In this document: positions 8,549 through 18,189 of the stretch, one piece after another
How positions within the stretch are numbered: the stretch's first letter is position 1
Layout: each line of letters begins with the position of its first letter
From: Cellulophaga sp. 20_2_10
Lineage (GTDB): Bacteria > Bacteroidota > Bacteroidia > Flavobacteriales > Flavobacteriaceae
Reading direction: 5' to 3'
Length of the DNA: 64,000 nucleotides
Assembly: GCF_023476645.1 (NCBI RefSeq)
Contig: NZ_JAMCOJ010000009.1
Span: 1 to 64,000 of the forward strand
Program-made: the position numbers and the translations under genes
The notes under the pieces: generated by a model
The model's input: only the letters and a program-made list of their open reading frames with translations
What the model was told of the DNA's origin: nothing
The model's database searches: none

Positions 8549-8570
8549 ATTTAAAAATTTAAAGTTTAAG

Positions 8571-9968
8571 ATGAAATATAATCTAACATCACACTACAAA
8601 AAAATATTAGCAGACACTATTACACCTGTTAGTATGTACTTAAAAATTAGAGATAAGTTTCCTAATAGCATTTTATTAGAAAGTAGCGACTACCACGCCA
8701 ATAATAATAGTTTTTCTTATATCTGTTGCAATCCTATTGCTTCTATTAAAATAGAGAATGAAACAATCCTAGAAAGCTACCCAGATGGTACTAGTCAAAT
8801 TACTACTATAGATGAAACTGTAGATGTTGCCACTGTGCTACACAACTTTAGCACTAAGTTTAGCTCTAGCAATAACGACTTTAAGTTTATAAACAATGGT
8901 CTTTTTGGCTATATGGCTTACGATTCTGTTCGTTATTTTGAAGATGTAAACATTACCAAAAAAGACAACTCTGTTACTATACCAGATATGTATTATGCGG
9001 TATATAAAAATGTAATTGCTGTTGATCATTTTAAAAATGAAGCATACATATTTGCACATACTTATAACACAGAAAACAACATTCCAGAAATAGAACAATT
9101 ATTAAACGTAAGAGATTTTGCTACTTACAATTTTTCTAAAACAGGAGAAGCAACATCTAACTTAACAGATAACGATTTTTTAGAACAGGTAGATTTAGCT
9201 AAAAAACATTGCCAACGTGGAGACGTTTTTCAATTGGTATTGTCTAGAAGGTTCTCTCAAGAGTTTAAAGGGGACGAATTTAATGTATACCGTGCCTTAC
9301 GCTCTGTAAACCCATCTCCTTACCTATTTTATTTTGATTATGGTGATTTTAAAATATTTGGTAGTTCACCAGAAGCACAAATTATTGTAAAAGACGGCAA
9401 AGCAGAAATACACCCAATTGCTGGCACATTTAAACGTACTGGTAACGACGAAAAAGATGCTATTCTTGCTAAAGAATTAACAGAGGACGACAAAGAAAAT
9501 AGCGAACATGTAATGCTAGTAGACTTGGCTAGAAACGATTTAAGCAGAAATGGGAATACGGTTACTGTAGAAAACTACAGAGAGGTTCAGTTTTTCTCTC
9601 ATGTAATTCACTTAGTATCTAAAGTTACAGGAATAAAGAAAAAAAACATACCTACAATGAAAGTTGTTGCAGATACCTTCCCTGCAGGTACACTTAGTGG
9701 GGCGCCAAAACATATGGCTATGCAACTTATAGAAAAATACGAAAAAACTAGTCGTGGTTACTATGGTGGTGCAATTGGTTTTATGGATTTTAGCGGAAAT
9801 TTTAATCACGCTATAATGATTAGAACTTTTCTTAGTAAAAACCATCAACTACATTACCAAGCTGGTGCTGGTTTAGTTGCTGCATCTAATCCAAAAGACG
9901 AACTACAAGAAACATACAACAAATTAGGAGCACTAACCAAAGCTTTAGAAATAGCTGAGAATATTTAA
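8571..9968 (+). CDS. trpE: Anthranilate synthase component I
   Basis: Chorismate-using large subunit of anthranilate synthase, 465 residues, cytoplasmic; makes anthranilate with ammonia from TrpG. The tryptophan feedback-site motif LLES is at residues 35-38. The catalytic half has DVFQLVLSRRF, the PSPYLFY block, PIAGTFKRTGN, DLARNDLSRNG, the FPAGTLSGAPK motif and the C-terminal YQAGAGLVAAS. It is the first structural gene after the attenuator and is followed by trpG after 4 bp. Retention of the LLES motif implies allosteric control in addition to attenuation. Confidence 0.97.
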   Translation: MKYNLTSHYKKILADTITPVSMYLKIRDKFPNSILLESSDYHANNNSFSYICCNPIASIKIENETILESYPDGTSQITTIDETVDVATVLHNFSTKFSSSNNDFKFINNGLFGYMAYDSVRYFEDVNITKKDNSVTIPDMYYAVYKNVIAVDHFKNEAYIFAHTYNTENNIPEIEQLLNVRDFATYNFSKTGEATSNLTDNDFLEQVDLAKKHCQRGDVFQLVLSRRFSQEFKGDEFNVYRALRSVNPSPYLFYFDYGDFKIFGSSPEAQIIVKDGKAEIHPIAGTFKRTGNDEKDAILAKELTEDDKENSEHVMLVDLARNDLSRNGNTVTVENYREVQFFSHVIHLVSKVTGIKKKNIPTMKVVADTFPAGTLSGAPKHMAMQLIEKYEKTSRGYYGGAIGFMDFSGNFNHAIMIRTFLSKNHQLHYQAGAGLVAASNPKDELQETYNKLGALTKALEIAENI

Positions 9969-9972
9969 GACG

Positions 9973-10536
9973 ATGAAAAAAATACTAGTTATAGATAATT
10001 ACGACAGTTTTACATACAATTTAGTGCACTACCTAGAAGATTTGGATTGTGATGTTACTGTAAAACGAAATGACCAACTTACACTTGAAGAAGTAGATGC
10101 TTTTGAAAAAATAGTACTCTCTCCAGGTCCTGGCATTCCGGATGAAGCAGGATTATTAAAAGAAATTATTGCTACATATGCACCTACTAAAACTATTTTG
10201 GGTGTTTGCTTAGGACAACAAGCCATTGGTGAAGTTTTTGGAGGATCTTTAATAAACCTAGAGCAAGTTTACCACGGTATTGCGACTACTATTACGGTTA
10301 TTAAAGATGATGTCTTGTTTGCTGGTTTAGGCAAAGAATTAAAAGTTGGTCGTTACCATTCTTGGGTTGTTAATCCAGATTTACCAGAAGTTCTAGAAGC
10401 TACTTCTGTTGATGAAAACGGACAAATAATGTCTTTACGCCATAAGGTTTATGATGTTAACGCAGTACAGTTTCACCCAGAGTCTGTATTAACTCCAGAA
10501 GGCAAAAAAATGCTAAAAAATTGGGTAAATAAGTAA
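9973..10536 (+). CDS. trpG: Anthranilate synthase component II (glutamine amidotransferase)
   Basis: 187-residue class I glutamine amidotransferase supplying ammonia to TrpE. It shows the NYDSFTYNL N-terminus, the SPGPG oxyanion-loop motif, the nucleophile Cys79 in GVCLGQQAIGE and the His-Glu pair in VQFHPES near the C-terminus. Many organisms use one such subunit for both anthranilate and 4-amino-4-deoxychorismate synthesis; whether this one does so cannot be decided here. It begins 4 bp after trpE. Confidence 0.97.
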   Translation: MKKILVIDNYDSFTYNLVHYLEDLDCDVTVKRNDQLTLEEVDAFEKIVLSPGPGIPDEAGLLKEIIATYAPTKTILGVCLGQQAIGEVFGGSLINLEQVYHGIATTITVIKDDVLFAGLGKELKVGRYHSWVVNPDLPEVLEATSVDENGQIMSLRHKVYDVNAVQFHPESVLTPEGKKMLKNWVNK

Positions 10537-10582
10537 AATAGATCGATATCAAAAATTTACGTATTTATTAAAAATATTAAAG

Positions 10583-11575
10583 ATGAAAACAATATTAAAT
10601 AGATTAATTAATCACGAAATTCTTGGAAAAGAAGATGCCAAAAATGTATTAGTAAACATTGCTAAGGGTGATTATAACACAAGTCAGATTGCAGCTTTCT
10701 TAACTGTTTATATGATGCGTAGCGTTACTATTGAAGAGTTAGAAGGTTTTAGAGATGCATTGCTAGACCTTTGCTTAGCCGTAGATTTATCTGCATATAA
10801 TCCAGTAGATTTATGTGGTACTGGTGGCGATGGTAAAGACACTTTTAATATTTCTACACTTGCCTCTTTTGTTACTGCTGGCGCTGGCATTAAAGTTACC
10901 AAACATGGTAACTACGGTGTCTCTAGCAAATGTGGCAGTAGCAATGTAATGGAATCTTTAGGAATAAAATTTAGTAGCGATGCTGGTTTCTTAGAAAAAA
11001 CAATAGACCAAGCTGGTATTTGCGTATTACACGCTCCCCTTTTTCACCCAGCTATGAAAAATGTTGCACCAATACGTAAAGAGTTGGCTGTAAAAACATT
11101 CTTTAACATGTTAGGACCTATGGTAAACCCTGCCTTTCCTAAAAACCAAATGGTAGGTGTTTTCAATTTAGAGTTGGCTAGGATGTATGGGTATCTTTAT
11201 CAAAATACAGATAAAAACTTTACTGTTTTACACGCCTTAGATGGGTATGATGAAATTAGCTTAACAGGGAACACAAAGACAATCTCTCGTTTATCAGAAA
11301 GTATGCTTAAACCAGAAGATTTTGGAGTGCAGCAAATAAAACAATCAGATATTGTTGGCGGTGATACTATTGATGCTTCTGCTAAAATATTTGTAGACAT
11401 CTTAAGTGGTAAAGGCACAGAACCACAAAATAATGTTGTTTGTGCTAATGCAGGTATTGCAATTGCTACAGTAGAAAACATAAGCCCAAGAGAAGGCTTT
11501 TTAAAAGCACAAGAATCTTTGCGTAGCGGTAAAGGATTAGAAGCATTAAAAAAATTACAAAAGCTAAGTGCATAA
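10583..11575 (+). CDS. trpD: Anthranilate phosphoribosyltransferase
   Basis: 330-residue enzyme joining PRPP to anthranilate. It has the glycine-rich PRPP loop GTGGDG, the KHGNYGVSS substrate-binding segment, and LGPMVNPA, all diagnostic. The gene is 46 bp after trpG and abuts trpC directly (stop codon ends at 11575, trpC ATG starts at 11576). Besides the biosynthetic flow, it could reuse anthranilate released by the kynureninase encoded at 52584 if that enzyme cleaves kynurenine itself; this is inference. Confidence 0.97.
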   Translation: MKTILNRLINHEILGKEDAKNVLVNIAKGDYNTSQIAAFLTVYMMRSVTIEELEGFRDALLDLCLAVDLSAYNPVDLCGTGGDGKDTFNISTLASFVTAGAGIKVTKHGNYGVSSKCGSSNVMESLGIKFSSDAGFLEKTIDQAGICVLHAPLFHPAMKNVAPIRKELAVKTFFNMLGPMVNPAFPKNQMVGVFNLELARMYGYLYQNTDKNFTVLHALDGYDEISLTGNTKTISRLSESMLKPEDFGVQQIKQSDIVGGDTIDASAKIFVDILSGKGTEPQNNVVCANAGIAIATVENISPREGFLKAQESLRSGKGLEALKKLQKLSA

Positions 11576-12358
11576 ATGGATATCTTAGAAAAAATAGTAC
11601 GCGACAAACGCAAGGAGGTAGATTTAAGAAAATCACTTATTCCTGTTTCTCAATTAGAGGCTTCTGTTTTATTTAACAGACAAACAAGTTCTTTAGCTAC
11701 GGCATTAAAAAATAGTAGTTCTGGTATTATTGCCGAGCACAAAAGAAGGTCGCCTTCTAAAGCCGTAATAAATAACAGTCTGTCTGTGCAAGATGTAGCT
11801 ACAGGTTACCAAGGTGCAGGTGTTTGTGGTATGTCAGTTTTAACAGATGGCAAATATTTTGGTGGTTCTTTAGACGACTTACTAACCGCAAGAGCAGCTG
11901 TAAAAATGCCGCTATTGCGTAAAGAGTTTATTATAGATGAATATCAAATACTAGAAGCTAAAGCCTACGGTGCAGATGTTATTTTATTAATTGCAGCCAT
12001 ACTTACTAGAGACGAAATAAAACAGTTTTCTGAGTTTGCTAAAAGTTTAAATTTAGATGTTTTATTAGAGGTACACAACGAGGAAGAATTGCACAAATCT
12101 ATTATGCCTAGTTTAGATATGCTAGGTGTAAACAACCGTAACCTAAAAACATTTACAGTAAGTTTAGATACTAGTAAATCTTTATCTTCTTTAATACCAA
12201 ACGACTTTGTAAAGGTTTCTGAAAGTGGTATTAGCAGTATTGAAGCAATTAAAGAATTACAACCTTATGGTTACAAAGGTTTTTTAATAGGTGAAAATTT
12301 TATGAAAACTGATAATCCTGGCGATAGTGCTACCAATTTTATTACATCTTTATCCTAA
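11576..12358 (+). CDS. trpC: Indole-3-glycerol phosphate synthase
   Basis: 260-residue (beta-alpha)8 barrel closing the indole ring. Visible motifs are IIAEHKRRSPSK near residue 50, LLRKEFIIDEYQI, VLLEVHNEEEL, LGVNNRNLKTF and the phosphate-binding KVSESGIS. Its ATG follows the trpD stop with no gap and its stop overlaps the trpF start, which suggests translational coupling. It is a separate gene, not the TrpC-TrpF fusion of enteric bacteria. Confidence 0.97.
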   Translation: MDILEKIVRDKRKEVDLRKSLIPVSQLEASVLFNRQTSSLATALKNSSSGIIAEHKRRSPSKAVINNSLSVQDVATGYQGAGVCGMSVLTDGKYFGGSLDDLLTARAAVKMPLLRKEFIIDEYQILEAKAYGADVILLIAAILTRDEIKQFSEFAKSLNLDVLLEVHNEEELHKSIMPSLDMLGVNNRNLKTFTVSLDTSKSLSSLIPNDFVKVSESGISSIEAIKELQPYGYKGFLIGENFMKTDNPGDSATNFITSLS

Positions 12359-12999
12359 TGAAACTAAAAGTTTGTGGTATGAAGTACCTTGAAAATATGG
12401 AAGCCGTTGCTGCATTGCAACCAGACTATCTAGGTTTTATATTTTGGGAACCTTCTTCTCGATTTTTTAATGGCAAAATGGGTAACATTCCTAAAAACAT
12501 TAAAAAAGTTGGTGTTTTTGTTGATGCTGATTTGGATTATGTTGTAAATCGTATTAACGAGTATAATTTAGATGCCGTACAATTACACGGTAAAGAGTCT
12601 CCGGAGTTTTGTAAAGGATTACGAAATTCTAGCCTTGGATTAAAAGGGAAGCAACCGCAAATAATAAAAGTTTTTTCTATTAAAGATAGTTTTGACTTTA
12701 GCAGTCTTAGTCCTTTTGAAAAAGTGTGCGACTACTTTTTATTTGATACAAAAGGAAAATTGCCTGGTGGAAATGGATACACTTTTAACTGGTCTGTTTT
12801 AGAAAACTACCCATCTACCAAACCCTACTTTTTAAGTGGTGGTATTGGCATTAAGGATGTAGATAAGGTGAAAGACTTTTTAAAGACTACTGCTTCTAAA
12901 TACTGCGTTGCTTTAGATGTAAATAGCAGTTTTGAAATAGAACCAGGATTAAAGAATATTGAAAAATTAAACGAATTTAAAACAGCATTAAGTATCTAA
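12358..12999 (+). CDS. trpF: Phosphoribosylanthranilate isomerase
   Basis: 213-residue (beta-alpha)8 isomerase converting phosphoribosylanthranilate to CdRP. The catalytic cysteine lies in the N-terminal KVCGMK; VQLHGKES, FLFDTKGKLPGGNG and FLSGGIG are also seen. Its start overlaps the trpC stop by one base (TAATG). Slightly diverged insertions around residue 95-105 are within normal family variation. Confidence 0.96.
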   Translation: MKLKVCGMKYLENMEAVAALQPDYLGFIFWEPSSRFFNGKMGNIPKNIKKVGVFVDADLDYVVNRINEYNLDAVQLHGKESPEFCKGLRNSSLGLKGKQPQIIKVFSIKDSFDFSSLSPFEKVCDYFLFDTKGKLPGGNGYTFNWSVLENYPSTKPYFLSGGIGIKDVDKVKDFLKTTASKYCVALDVNSSFEIEPGLKNIEKLNEFKTALSI

Positions 13000-13030
13000 A
13001 TCAAGTGCTTAAAACTTAATACTAATTCAG

Positions 13031-14212
13031 ATGAATTATAATGTAACAGAAAAAGGATATTACGGAACATTTGGCGGTGCCTATATTCCAGAAATGTTAT
13101 ATCCTAACGTAGAAAATCTACGCCAAAATTACCTTAAAGTTATGGCAGAGCCAGACTTTAAAGCAGAGTTCGATCAGCTTTTAAAAGATTACGTAGGCAG
13201 GCCGTCTCCTTTGTACTTTGCAAAAAGATTGTCTGAGAAGTACAATACAAAAGTATACTTAAAAAGAGAAGATCTTAACCACACCGGTGCACACAAGATT
13301 AACAATACTATTGGTCAAATTTTAATGGCCAAAAAGTTAGGTAAACACCGTATTATTGCAGAGACTGGTGCTGGTCAGCATGGTGTTGCTACAGCTACTG
13401 TTTGTGCTCTAATGGGTATGGATTGCGTAGTGTATATGGGTGAAATTGATATTGCCCGCCAAGCACCAAACGTTGCTCGCATGAAAATGTTAGGCGCAGA
13501 GGTTAGACCTGCACTTTCTGGTAGTAAAACACTTAAAGATGCAACTAATGAGGCTATTCGCGATTGGATTAACAATCCTGTAGATACCCATTACATTATT
13601 GGTTCTGCTATTGGGCCACATCCTTATCCAGATATGGTTACTAGATTTCAATCGATTATATCAGAAGAAATAAAATGGCAGCTAAAAGAAAAAGAAGGTC
13701 GTGAAAATCCTGATTACGTAGTTGCATGTATTGGTGGTGGCAGTAATGCTGCTGGTGCTTATTATCACTTTTTACACGAAGAAGAAGTTGGCATTATTGC
13801 TGTAGAAGCTGCTGGTAAAGGCATTAATTCTGGAGAAAGTGCTGCTACGTCTGCACTTGGTAAAGAGGGTGTTATACACGGTTGTAAAACATTACTAATG
13901 CAAACGCAAGACGGACAAATTACAGAGCCCTACTCTATTTCTGCCGGCTTAGATTACCCTGGAGTTGGACCATTACACGCTCATTTATACAAAACAGGAA
14001 GAGGAGAGTTTTATTCCGCTACAGATGATGAGGCTATGCAATCTGGTTTAGAGTTAACAAAATTAGAAGGCATTATCCCAGCCATAGAAAGTAGCCACGC
14101 TCTAGCCATTTTTAAACATAAAACTTTTAAACCAGAGGATGTGGTTGTACTAAGTTTATCTGGTCGTGGTGATAAAGATTTAGATAATTATATTAAATAT
14201 TTCAACTTATAA
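13031..14212 (+). CDS. trpB: Tryptophan synthase beta chain
   Basis: 393-residue PLP enzyme condensing indole with serine. It has GGAYIPE near the N-terminus, the PLP lysine in HTGAHKINN, ETGAGQHGVA, the glycine-rich phosphate loop GGGSNAAG and the terminal SLSGRGDKD. It is the main TrpB1 type that pairs with TrpA (393 residues) rather than the longer TrpB2. trpA follows after 9 bp. Confidence 0.98.
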   Translation: MNYNVTEKGYYGTFGGAYIPEMLYPNVENLRQNYLKVMAEPDFKAEFDQLLKDYVGRPSPLYFAKRLSEKYNTKVYLKREDLNHTGAHKINNTIGQILMAKKLGKHRIIAETGAGQHGVATATVCALMGMDCVVYMGEIDIARQAPNVARMKMLGAEVRPALSGSKTLKDATNEAIRDWINNPVDTHYIIGSAIGPHPYPDMVTRFQSIISEEIKWQLKEKEGRENPDYVVACIGGGSNAAGAYYHFLHEEEVGIIAVEAAGKGINSGESAATSALGKEGVIHGCKTLLMQTQDGQITEPYSISAGLDYPGVGPLHAHLYKTGRGEFYSATDDEAMQSGLELTKLEGIIPAIESSHALAIFKHKTFKPEDVVVLSLSGRGDKDLDNYIKYFNL

Positions 14213-14221
14213 AATTGTATA

Positions 14222-14983
14222 ATGAATAGAATTAATCAAAAAATGCAAGAAGACAAAAAACTTCTTTCATTGTACTTTACAGCAGGTTACCCAGAGCTTA
14301 ACAATACAGTTAAAATAATTGAAGATTTAGAAGCTAGTGGTATAGATATGATTGAAATAGGATTGCCTTTTAGTGATCCGTTAGCAGATGGTCCAACCAT
14401 ACAGAATAGCTCTACTATTGCACTTAAAAATGGTATGACCACCAATTTACTTTTTGAGCAATTAAAAGATATACGCAAAACAGTTTCTATTCCTTTAATT
14501 GTAATGGGGTATTTTAACCCAATGTTACAATACGGCGTTGAAGCCTTTTGTGCAAAATGCGCAGAAGTTGGTATAGATGGTTTAATTATGCCAGATTTAC
14601 CTTTGGCTGTTTACCAAGATGAATACGAGTCTATTTTTAAAAAATACAACCTAAAAAACATCTTTTTAATTACACCACAAACTAGCGATGAGCGTATTAA
14701 ACAAATAGATGATGCATCTGACGCCTTTATTTATATGGTAAGTTCCGCTAGTGTTACAGGTTCTAAATCTGGTTTTGGAGATGAGCAAACTGCGTATTTT
14801 AAACGTATTGCTACTATGAAACTTAAAAACCCACAAGTAATAGGTTTCGGTATAAACAATAACGAAACATACACCCAAGCTACAGAAAGCGCAAAAGGTG
14901 CAATTATTGGCTCAGCCTTTATAAAACATCTTACAGAAAATGGTGTAAATACCATTAAAGAGTTTGTACAAAAAATAAGATAA
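14222..14983 (+). CDS. trpA: Tryptophan synthase alpha chain
   Basis: 253-residue barrel that cleaves indole-3-glycerol phosphate and passes indole to TrpB. The catalytic Glu and Asp lie in MIEIGLPFSDPLADGP; GLIMPDLPL and GFGINNNE are also diagnostic. It is the last gene of the complete trpEGDCFBA set and is followed by a terminator at 15072-15103. Confidence 0.97.
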   Translation: MNRINQKMQEDKKLLSLYFTAGYPELNNTVKIIEDLEASGIDMIEIGLPFSDPLADGPTIQNSSTIALKNGMTTNLLFEQLKDIRKTVSIPLIVMGYFNPMLQYGVEAFCAKCAEVGIDGLIMPDLPLAVYQDEYESIFKKYNLKNIFLITPQTSDERIKQIDDASDAFIYMVSSASVTGSKSGFGDEQTAYFKRIATMKLKNPQVIGFGINNNETYTQATESAKGAIIGSAFIKHLTENGVNTIKEFVQKIR

Positions 14984-15071
14984 GAACTTATTTTTAGATC
15001 ATAAAAAACTTTTAAAGAATTAAAAAAACAGCTACTTACAAGAGTGTTTCTTGTAAATTACTAAACCAAAC

Positions 15072-15105
15072 AAAAGCTATCTATTTATTTAGGTAGCTTT
15101 TTGTA
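15072..15105 (+). terminator. trp operon terminator
   Basis: Stem AAAAGCTATCTA (15072-15083) with TAGGTAGCTTTT (15090-15101), one G-T wobble, six-base loop, followed by a short T run. It lies about 90 bp after trpA. Confidence 0.8.
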
Positions 15106-15177
15106 TTTTTAGCACGTTAGTAATACTAATACTACATAGTTATTTTGTAATTTTACTACAGAAAAAACAATGAAATT

Positions 15178-16053
15178 TTGAGAAAAACAATAATATTAAT
15201 TATTATAATATTGTCATTTAGTTGTGGTAATAATAGAAATAAACATTTAGAAGTAAAAAAAGAAAATCAACAACTTAATGAAAAAAACGGAAAAATATAT
15301 TATGTACATTATAATTTAAATTCCAATTTTGAAATTATTTTTAATGGAGTTTCATTAGTAAGAAATAATAAAATTGGAGTTGTTGATAATTATCAATATC
15401 TCAATCCATATATAAATAAAAAGGGTGTTCAAACACTAAGTTTAAAAATAAAACCTCACGAAAAGGATGAATTATTAACAGAAAATTATCTCAAGAACAT
15501 AAGTATTGATATCTACTATTCTGAAAATGATGAAAATCCACCATTTAAATTAGTGAAAAAATGCGAGTTAAAATCGATTGAAAAACCAATAAAGATTTTT
15601 ATTGATTCTTGGACATTTGAAGCAAAGGTTCCATATAGCTTAGTTGGACTTGAAAATTCTCAATCTTTTTTAGATAAAGACCAAAATAAATTATTAGAAA
15701 AAGTAATTGAAAAATACTCTAATGTTAAAAACATTATTAATAATGGGGATGCTTTGAAATACTTAGAAGTTTATAAAAAATCTAGACAAAGAGAAATAAA
15801 TTCTATGTATTATGACGTAAATAAACAAAAAGAATATTTAAATAATATAGCAAAGAGAGTTCAAGCCTCAAAAGGGTTTATGCAGCCTATTTCTGATTAC
15901 AAACTTTTTATACATCCAAACGGTAAACTAGTCCAATTGGTTAATTCCAATGGTTCTACGCCTTTATATTCAATTGATGATAAAGGCAAAAGAAAATCTT
16001 ATGGATTAATACTTCATCAATTAAAAGGGGCAAATGAATTAGAAGTCTATTAA
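15178..16053 (+). CDS. Orphan lipoprotein of unknown function
   Basis: 291-residue protein with a lipoprotein signal: hydrophobic stretch then FSCGNN, with the lipidated cysteine at about residue 16. The rest is lysine- and asparagine-rich, with beta-type segments and a helical part near 160-220; I do not recognise the family. The likely start is TTG, because the nearby ATG at 15170 is in another frame and stops after three codons. The gene looks richer in A/T and in AAT/AAA codons than the neighbouring trp genes, which hints at recent acquisition or weak constraint. It is followed by a possible coding remnant. Confidence 0.65.
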   Translation: MRKTIILIIIILSFSCGNNRNKHLEVKKENQQLNEKNGKIYYVHYNLNSNFEIIFNGVSLVRNNKIGVVDNYQYLNPYINKKGVQTLSLKIKPHEKDELLTENYLKNISIDIYYSENDENPPFKLVKKCELKSIEKPIKIFIDSWTFEAKVPYSLVGLENSQSFLDKDQNKLLEKVIEKYSNVKNIINNGDALKYLEVYKKSRQREINSMYYDVNKQKEYLNNIAKRVQASKGFMQPISDYKLFIHPNGKLVQLVNSNGSTPLYSIDDKGKRKSYGLILHQLKGANELEVY

Positions 16054-16061
16054 ATGGTTAA

Positions 16062-16139
16062 AACGAAACATATTATGGCGAAAGTAATGGTGCTAAAGTG
16101 GGATGGGAATTAGAAGGACGCATTAAGGCAAAGAAATAA
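16062..16139 (+). pseudogene. Possible C-terminal gene remnant
   Basis: Open 25-codon stretch between two in-frame stops, ending in GAKVGWELEGRIKAKK and TAA. It has no start codon and looks like the tail of a longer protein. It is next to the orphan lipoprotein and could be the relic of a deleted neighbour. The parent family is not recognised; the match may be chance. Confidence 0.3.
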
Positions 16140-16226
16140 AACGAGAATACAAACAGCTAGCCAAAGAGTAAAACCTCAATTGTTACTTATTATTAATACC
16201 TCAACACCCCTATATAAGCGCATAAA

Positions 16227-16260
16227 AAAAGCTGTTTCATAATTGAAACAGCTTTTAGTT
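16227..16260. terminator. Bidirectional terminator between convergent genes
   Basis: Perfect 13-bp stem AAAAGCTGTTTCA (16227-16239) and TGAAACAGCTTTT (16244-16256) with a TAAT loop. A and T runs on both sides allow it to end the plus-strand lipoprotein unit and the minus-strand glycerophosphodiesterase unit. Confidence 0.85.
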
Positions 16261-16279
16261 TTTTGGTTATTTACGGTTA

Positions 16280-17215
16280 TTATTTTCTGTATTGTATTGC
16301 CTTGTTAGGGTAATCTGTAATTAAACCATCTACTCCCATTGCTAGTAGCTTTTCCATATCAGTCTCATTATTAACTGTCCAAGGAATAACTTTCATATTG
16401 TTTGAGTGAAGATCTGCTATTACTTCTTTAGTTAGCATACTATGCAACGGACTATAAATTTGTGGTACAAACCCTATTGCCTGCAAATTAGTTTTTACAT
16501 CGTCTTTATACACCAAAGCAGCCAATGTGTACTCTGGATAATTTTGATGTAAATATTGCAACACTCTAAAATCAAAACTTTGTAGTACTACATTTTCAAC
16601 AGCAATTTTATCTTTAATAGTTGCTATAACTAAATCAGAAAAATCTTTTGGGTTAGGATGATACAAGTCGTCGCCCTCTGGCAAACTCTTAATTTCTATA
16701 TTGTACTTAATTGGTGTAGCATTACCTGCTGTTAAAGAATCTGCAAGTTTAATAACATCTAACAATAAAGGTTTTGTTACGTACTGTTTTTGTTGCTCAG
16801 GAAAATTAACATTTCCCATACTACCACAATCGTATTTTTGAGTTTGCTTGTAGGTATGCTCATAAATATTTAACGCAACAGAATCGTTTTTAGCAATAGT
16901 TTTACCTGTAGAATCTTTACAAAAAAGCGGATTAAAATAAGGCTCGTGAGATACCAAAACTTGTTTATCTTTTGTTACTGCAAGGTCTAACTCAATAGTA
17001 TTTACACCAAGTTTTATTGCTGTTGTAAATGCTGGTATGCTATTCTCGGGCATTAAGCCTCTAGCACCACGGTGTCCTTCTAAATCAAAACTATAAGTCA
17101 CCACTGTTTCTTCAATCGGAGCAGCTTCTTCTTTTACTTCTTTCTTTTTATCGCTCTGCTTGCAAGCCATAAAACCTAGGCCTATAAGGCCGCAAATAGC
17201 TATTTTTAATTTCAT
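16280..17215 (-). CDS. Glycerophosphodiester phosphodiesterase lipoprotein
   Basis: 311-residue GDPD-family enzyme hydrolysing glycerophosphodiesters to glycerol-3-phosphate and an alcohol. A lipobox (GLGFMAC, Cys18) points to a periplasmic or outer-membrane lipoprotein. The catalytic start of the barrel, EGHRGARGLMPENSIPAF, supplies the His/Arg/Glu set; ELDLAVTKDKQVLVSHEP and the late IPWTVN and DGLITDYP motifs are also typical. Its ATG overlaps the stop of the hydrolase gene by 4 bp, so the two are translationally coupled downstream of a TonB receptor. Confidence 0.92.
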   Translation of the reverse strand: MKLKIAICGLIGLGFMACKQSDKKKEVKEEAAPIEETVVTYSFDLEGHRGARGLMPENSIPAFTTAIKLGVNTIELDLAVTKDKQVLVSHEPYFNPLFCKDSTGKTIAKNDSVALNIYEHTYKQTQKYDCGSMGNVNFPEQQKQYVTKPLLLDVIKLADSLTAGNATPIKYNIEIKSLPEGDDLYHPNPKDFSDLVIATIKDKIAVENVVLQSFDFRVLQYLHQNYPEYTLAALVYKDDVKTNLQAIGFVPQIYSPLHSMLTKEVIADLHSNNMKVIPWTVNNETDMEKLLAMGVDGLITDYPNKAIQYRK

Positions 17216-18165
17216 TTTATAATTTTGTTTAAAAATGCAACTGTATTTACATAAACACCTTGCCAGTCTTTAGACCTAATATCACTTGCAATTACGTGAT
17301 TTCCGCTTTCTGGAAAAGCTACCTTTATTTTATTTTCTTCTGGTGTACCAAGAGCGTCAAACATTACTTGCATTGCTGGTACAGAAACCACATTGTCTTG
17401 CTCTTCTTCATTTTTATAATAATACCCTAAAAAAACAGGACAAGTAACTTTAGAAAAAGTCGCTGTTGTCATTGTATTTGTTAGCATTGTAATTAAAGAA
17501 ACATAACCATTTATGTGGTAGTTAGTAGACCAATATTTCGCTTCTAATTCCGGACGTTCTTGCACTTGCATTGTGCCTCCTAAAACTTTCATAAACTGCT
17601 CTCTACCTCCTGGCTTTATTATAGATTTCATTGCAGGATTAAGTAAATCTATAAACGGAGAATATAAAACCAACGCTTTAATATCTTTATCTTCTGCTGC
17701 TATTGCTAAGCTTAATGTACCACCGGTAGATGTACTAATTACAATAACCTCTTCGCCTATTTGCTTTCCATATTCTATAGCCTTCTTTGCAGAAGCAATG
17801 TAATTTTCTGGAGTCAAATTCTCGAACGTATTATCTCTATAAATTCCGTGCTCTTCTAAACGAGCCATATATGTATTTGCTTTAAAGTTTGCCGAAAGCT
17901 GAGACATTACGGGCTCACCTTCTGCACTACTAGCACCAAAACCATGTAAATACACAAAAGCAATAGGTGATTTTTTATACTTATAATCGTCTGCCCAAAT
18001 GATACGTGCTTCGTTATCTGCCTTAATTCCGACTACATTACTCTCCGCTACTTGTATATTTTTCTCTAACTCTTTTAAACTTTGCATTTTCACTGCTTTT
18101 TGTGCGGTTACAAAAGAAGCAATTACTAGAAACAAAGAAAGGATATATGTCTTTTTATTTTTCAT
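17212..18165 (-). CDS. Secreted alpha/beta hydrolase
   Basis: 317-residue exported hydrolase: signal peptide to about residue 21 (VTAQ), oxyanion region YLHGFGASSAEG, and the nucleophile elbow STSTGG at about 145-150. The late SGNHVI supplies the likely catalytic histidine. Carboxylesterase, lipase or lysophospholipase activity is plausible; the substrate is not determinable. It overlaps the GDPD gene by 4 bp and lies 24 bp after the TonB receptor, which suggests a three-gene import-and-hydrolysis unit. Confidence 0.85.
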   Translation of the reverse strand: MKNKKTYILSLFLVIASFVTAQKAVKMQSLKELEKNIQVAESNVVGIKADNEARIIWADDYKYKKSPIAFVYLHGFGASSAEGEPVMSQLSANFKANTYMARLEEHGIYRDNTFENLTPENYIASAKKAIEYGKQIGEEVIVISTSTGGTLSLAIAAEDKDIKALVLYSPFIDLLNPAMKSIIKPGGREQFMKVLGGTMQVQERPELEAKYWSTNYHINGYVSLITMLTNTMTTATFSKVTCPVFLGYYYKNEEEQDNVVSVPAMQVMFDALGTPEENKIKVAFPESGNHVIASDIRSKDWQGVYVNTVAFLNKIIK

Positions 18166-18189
18166 TTTATTGTTTTTTAATAATTTATC

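Noticed and set aside
15170-15181. ATG near the start of the orphan lipoprotein
   Set aside because: Out of frame with the lipoprotein and stops after three codons; the TTG at 15178 is the better start.
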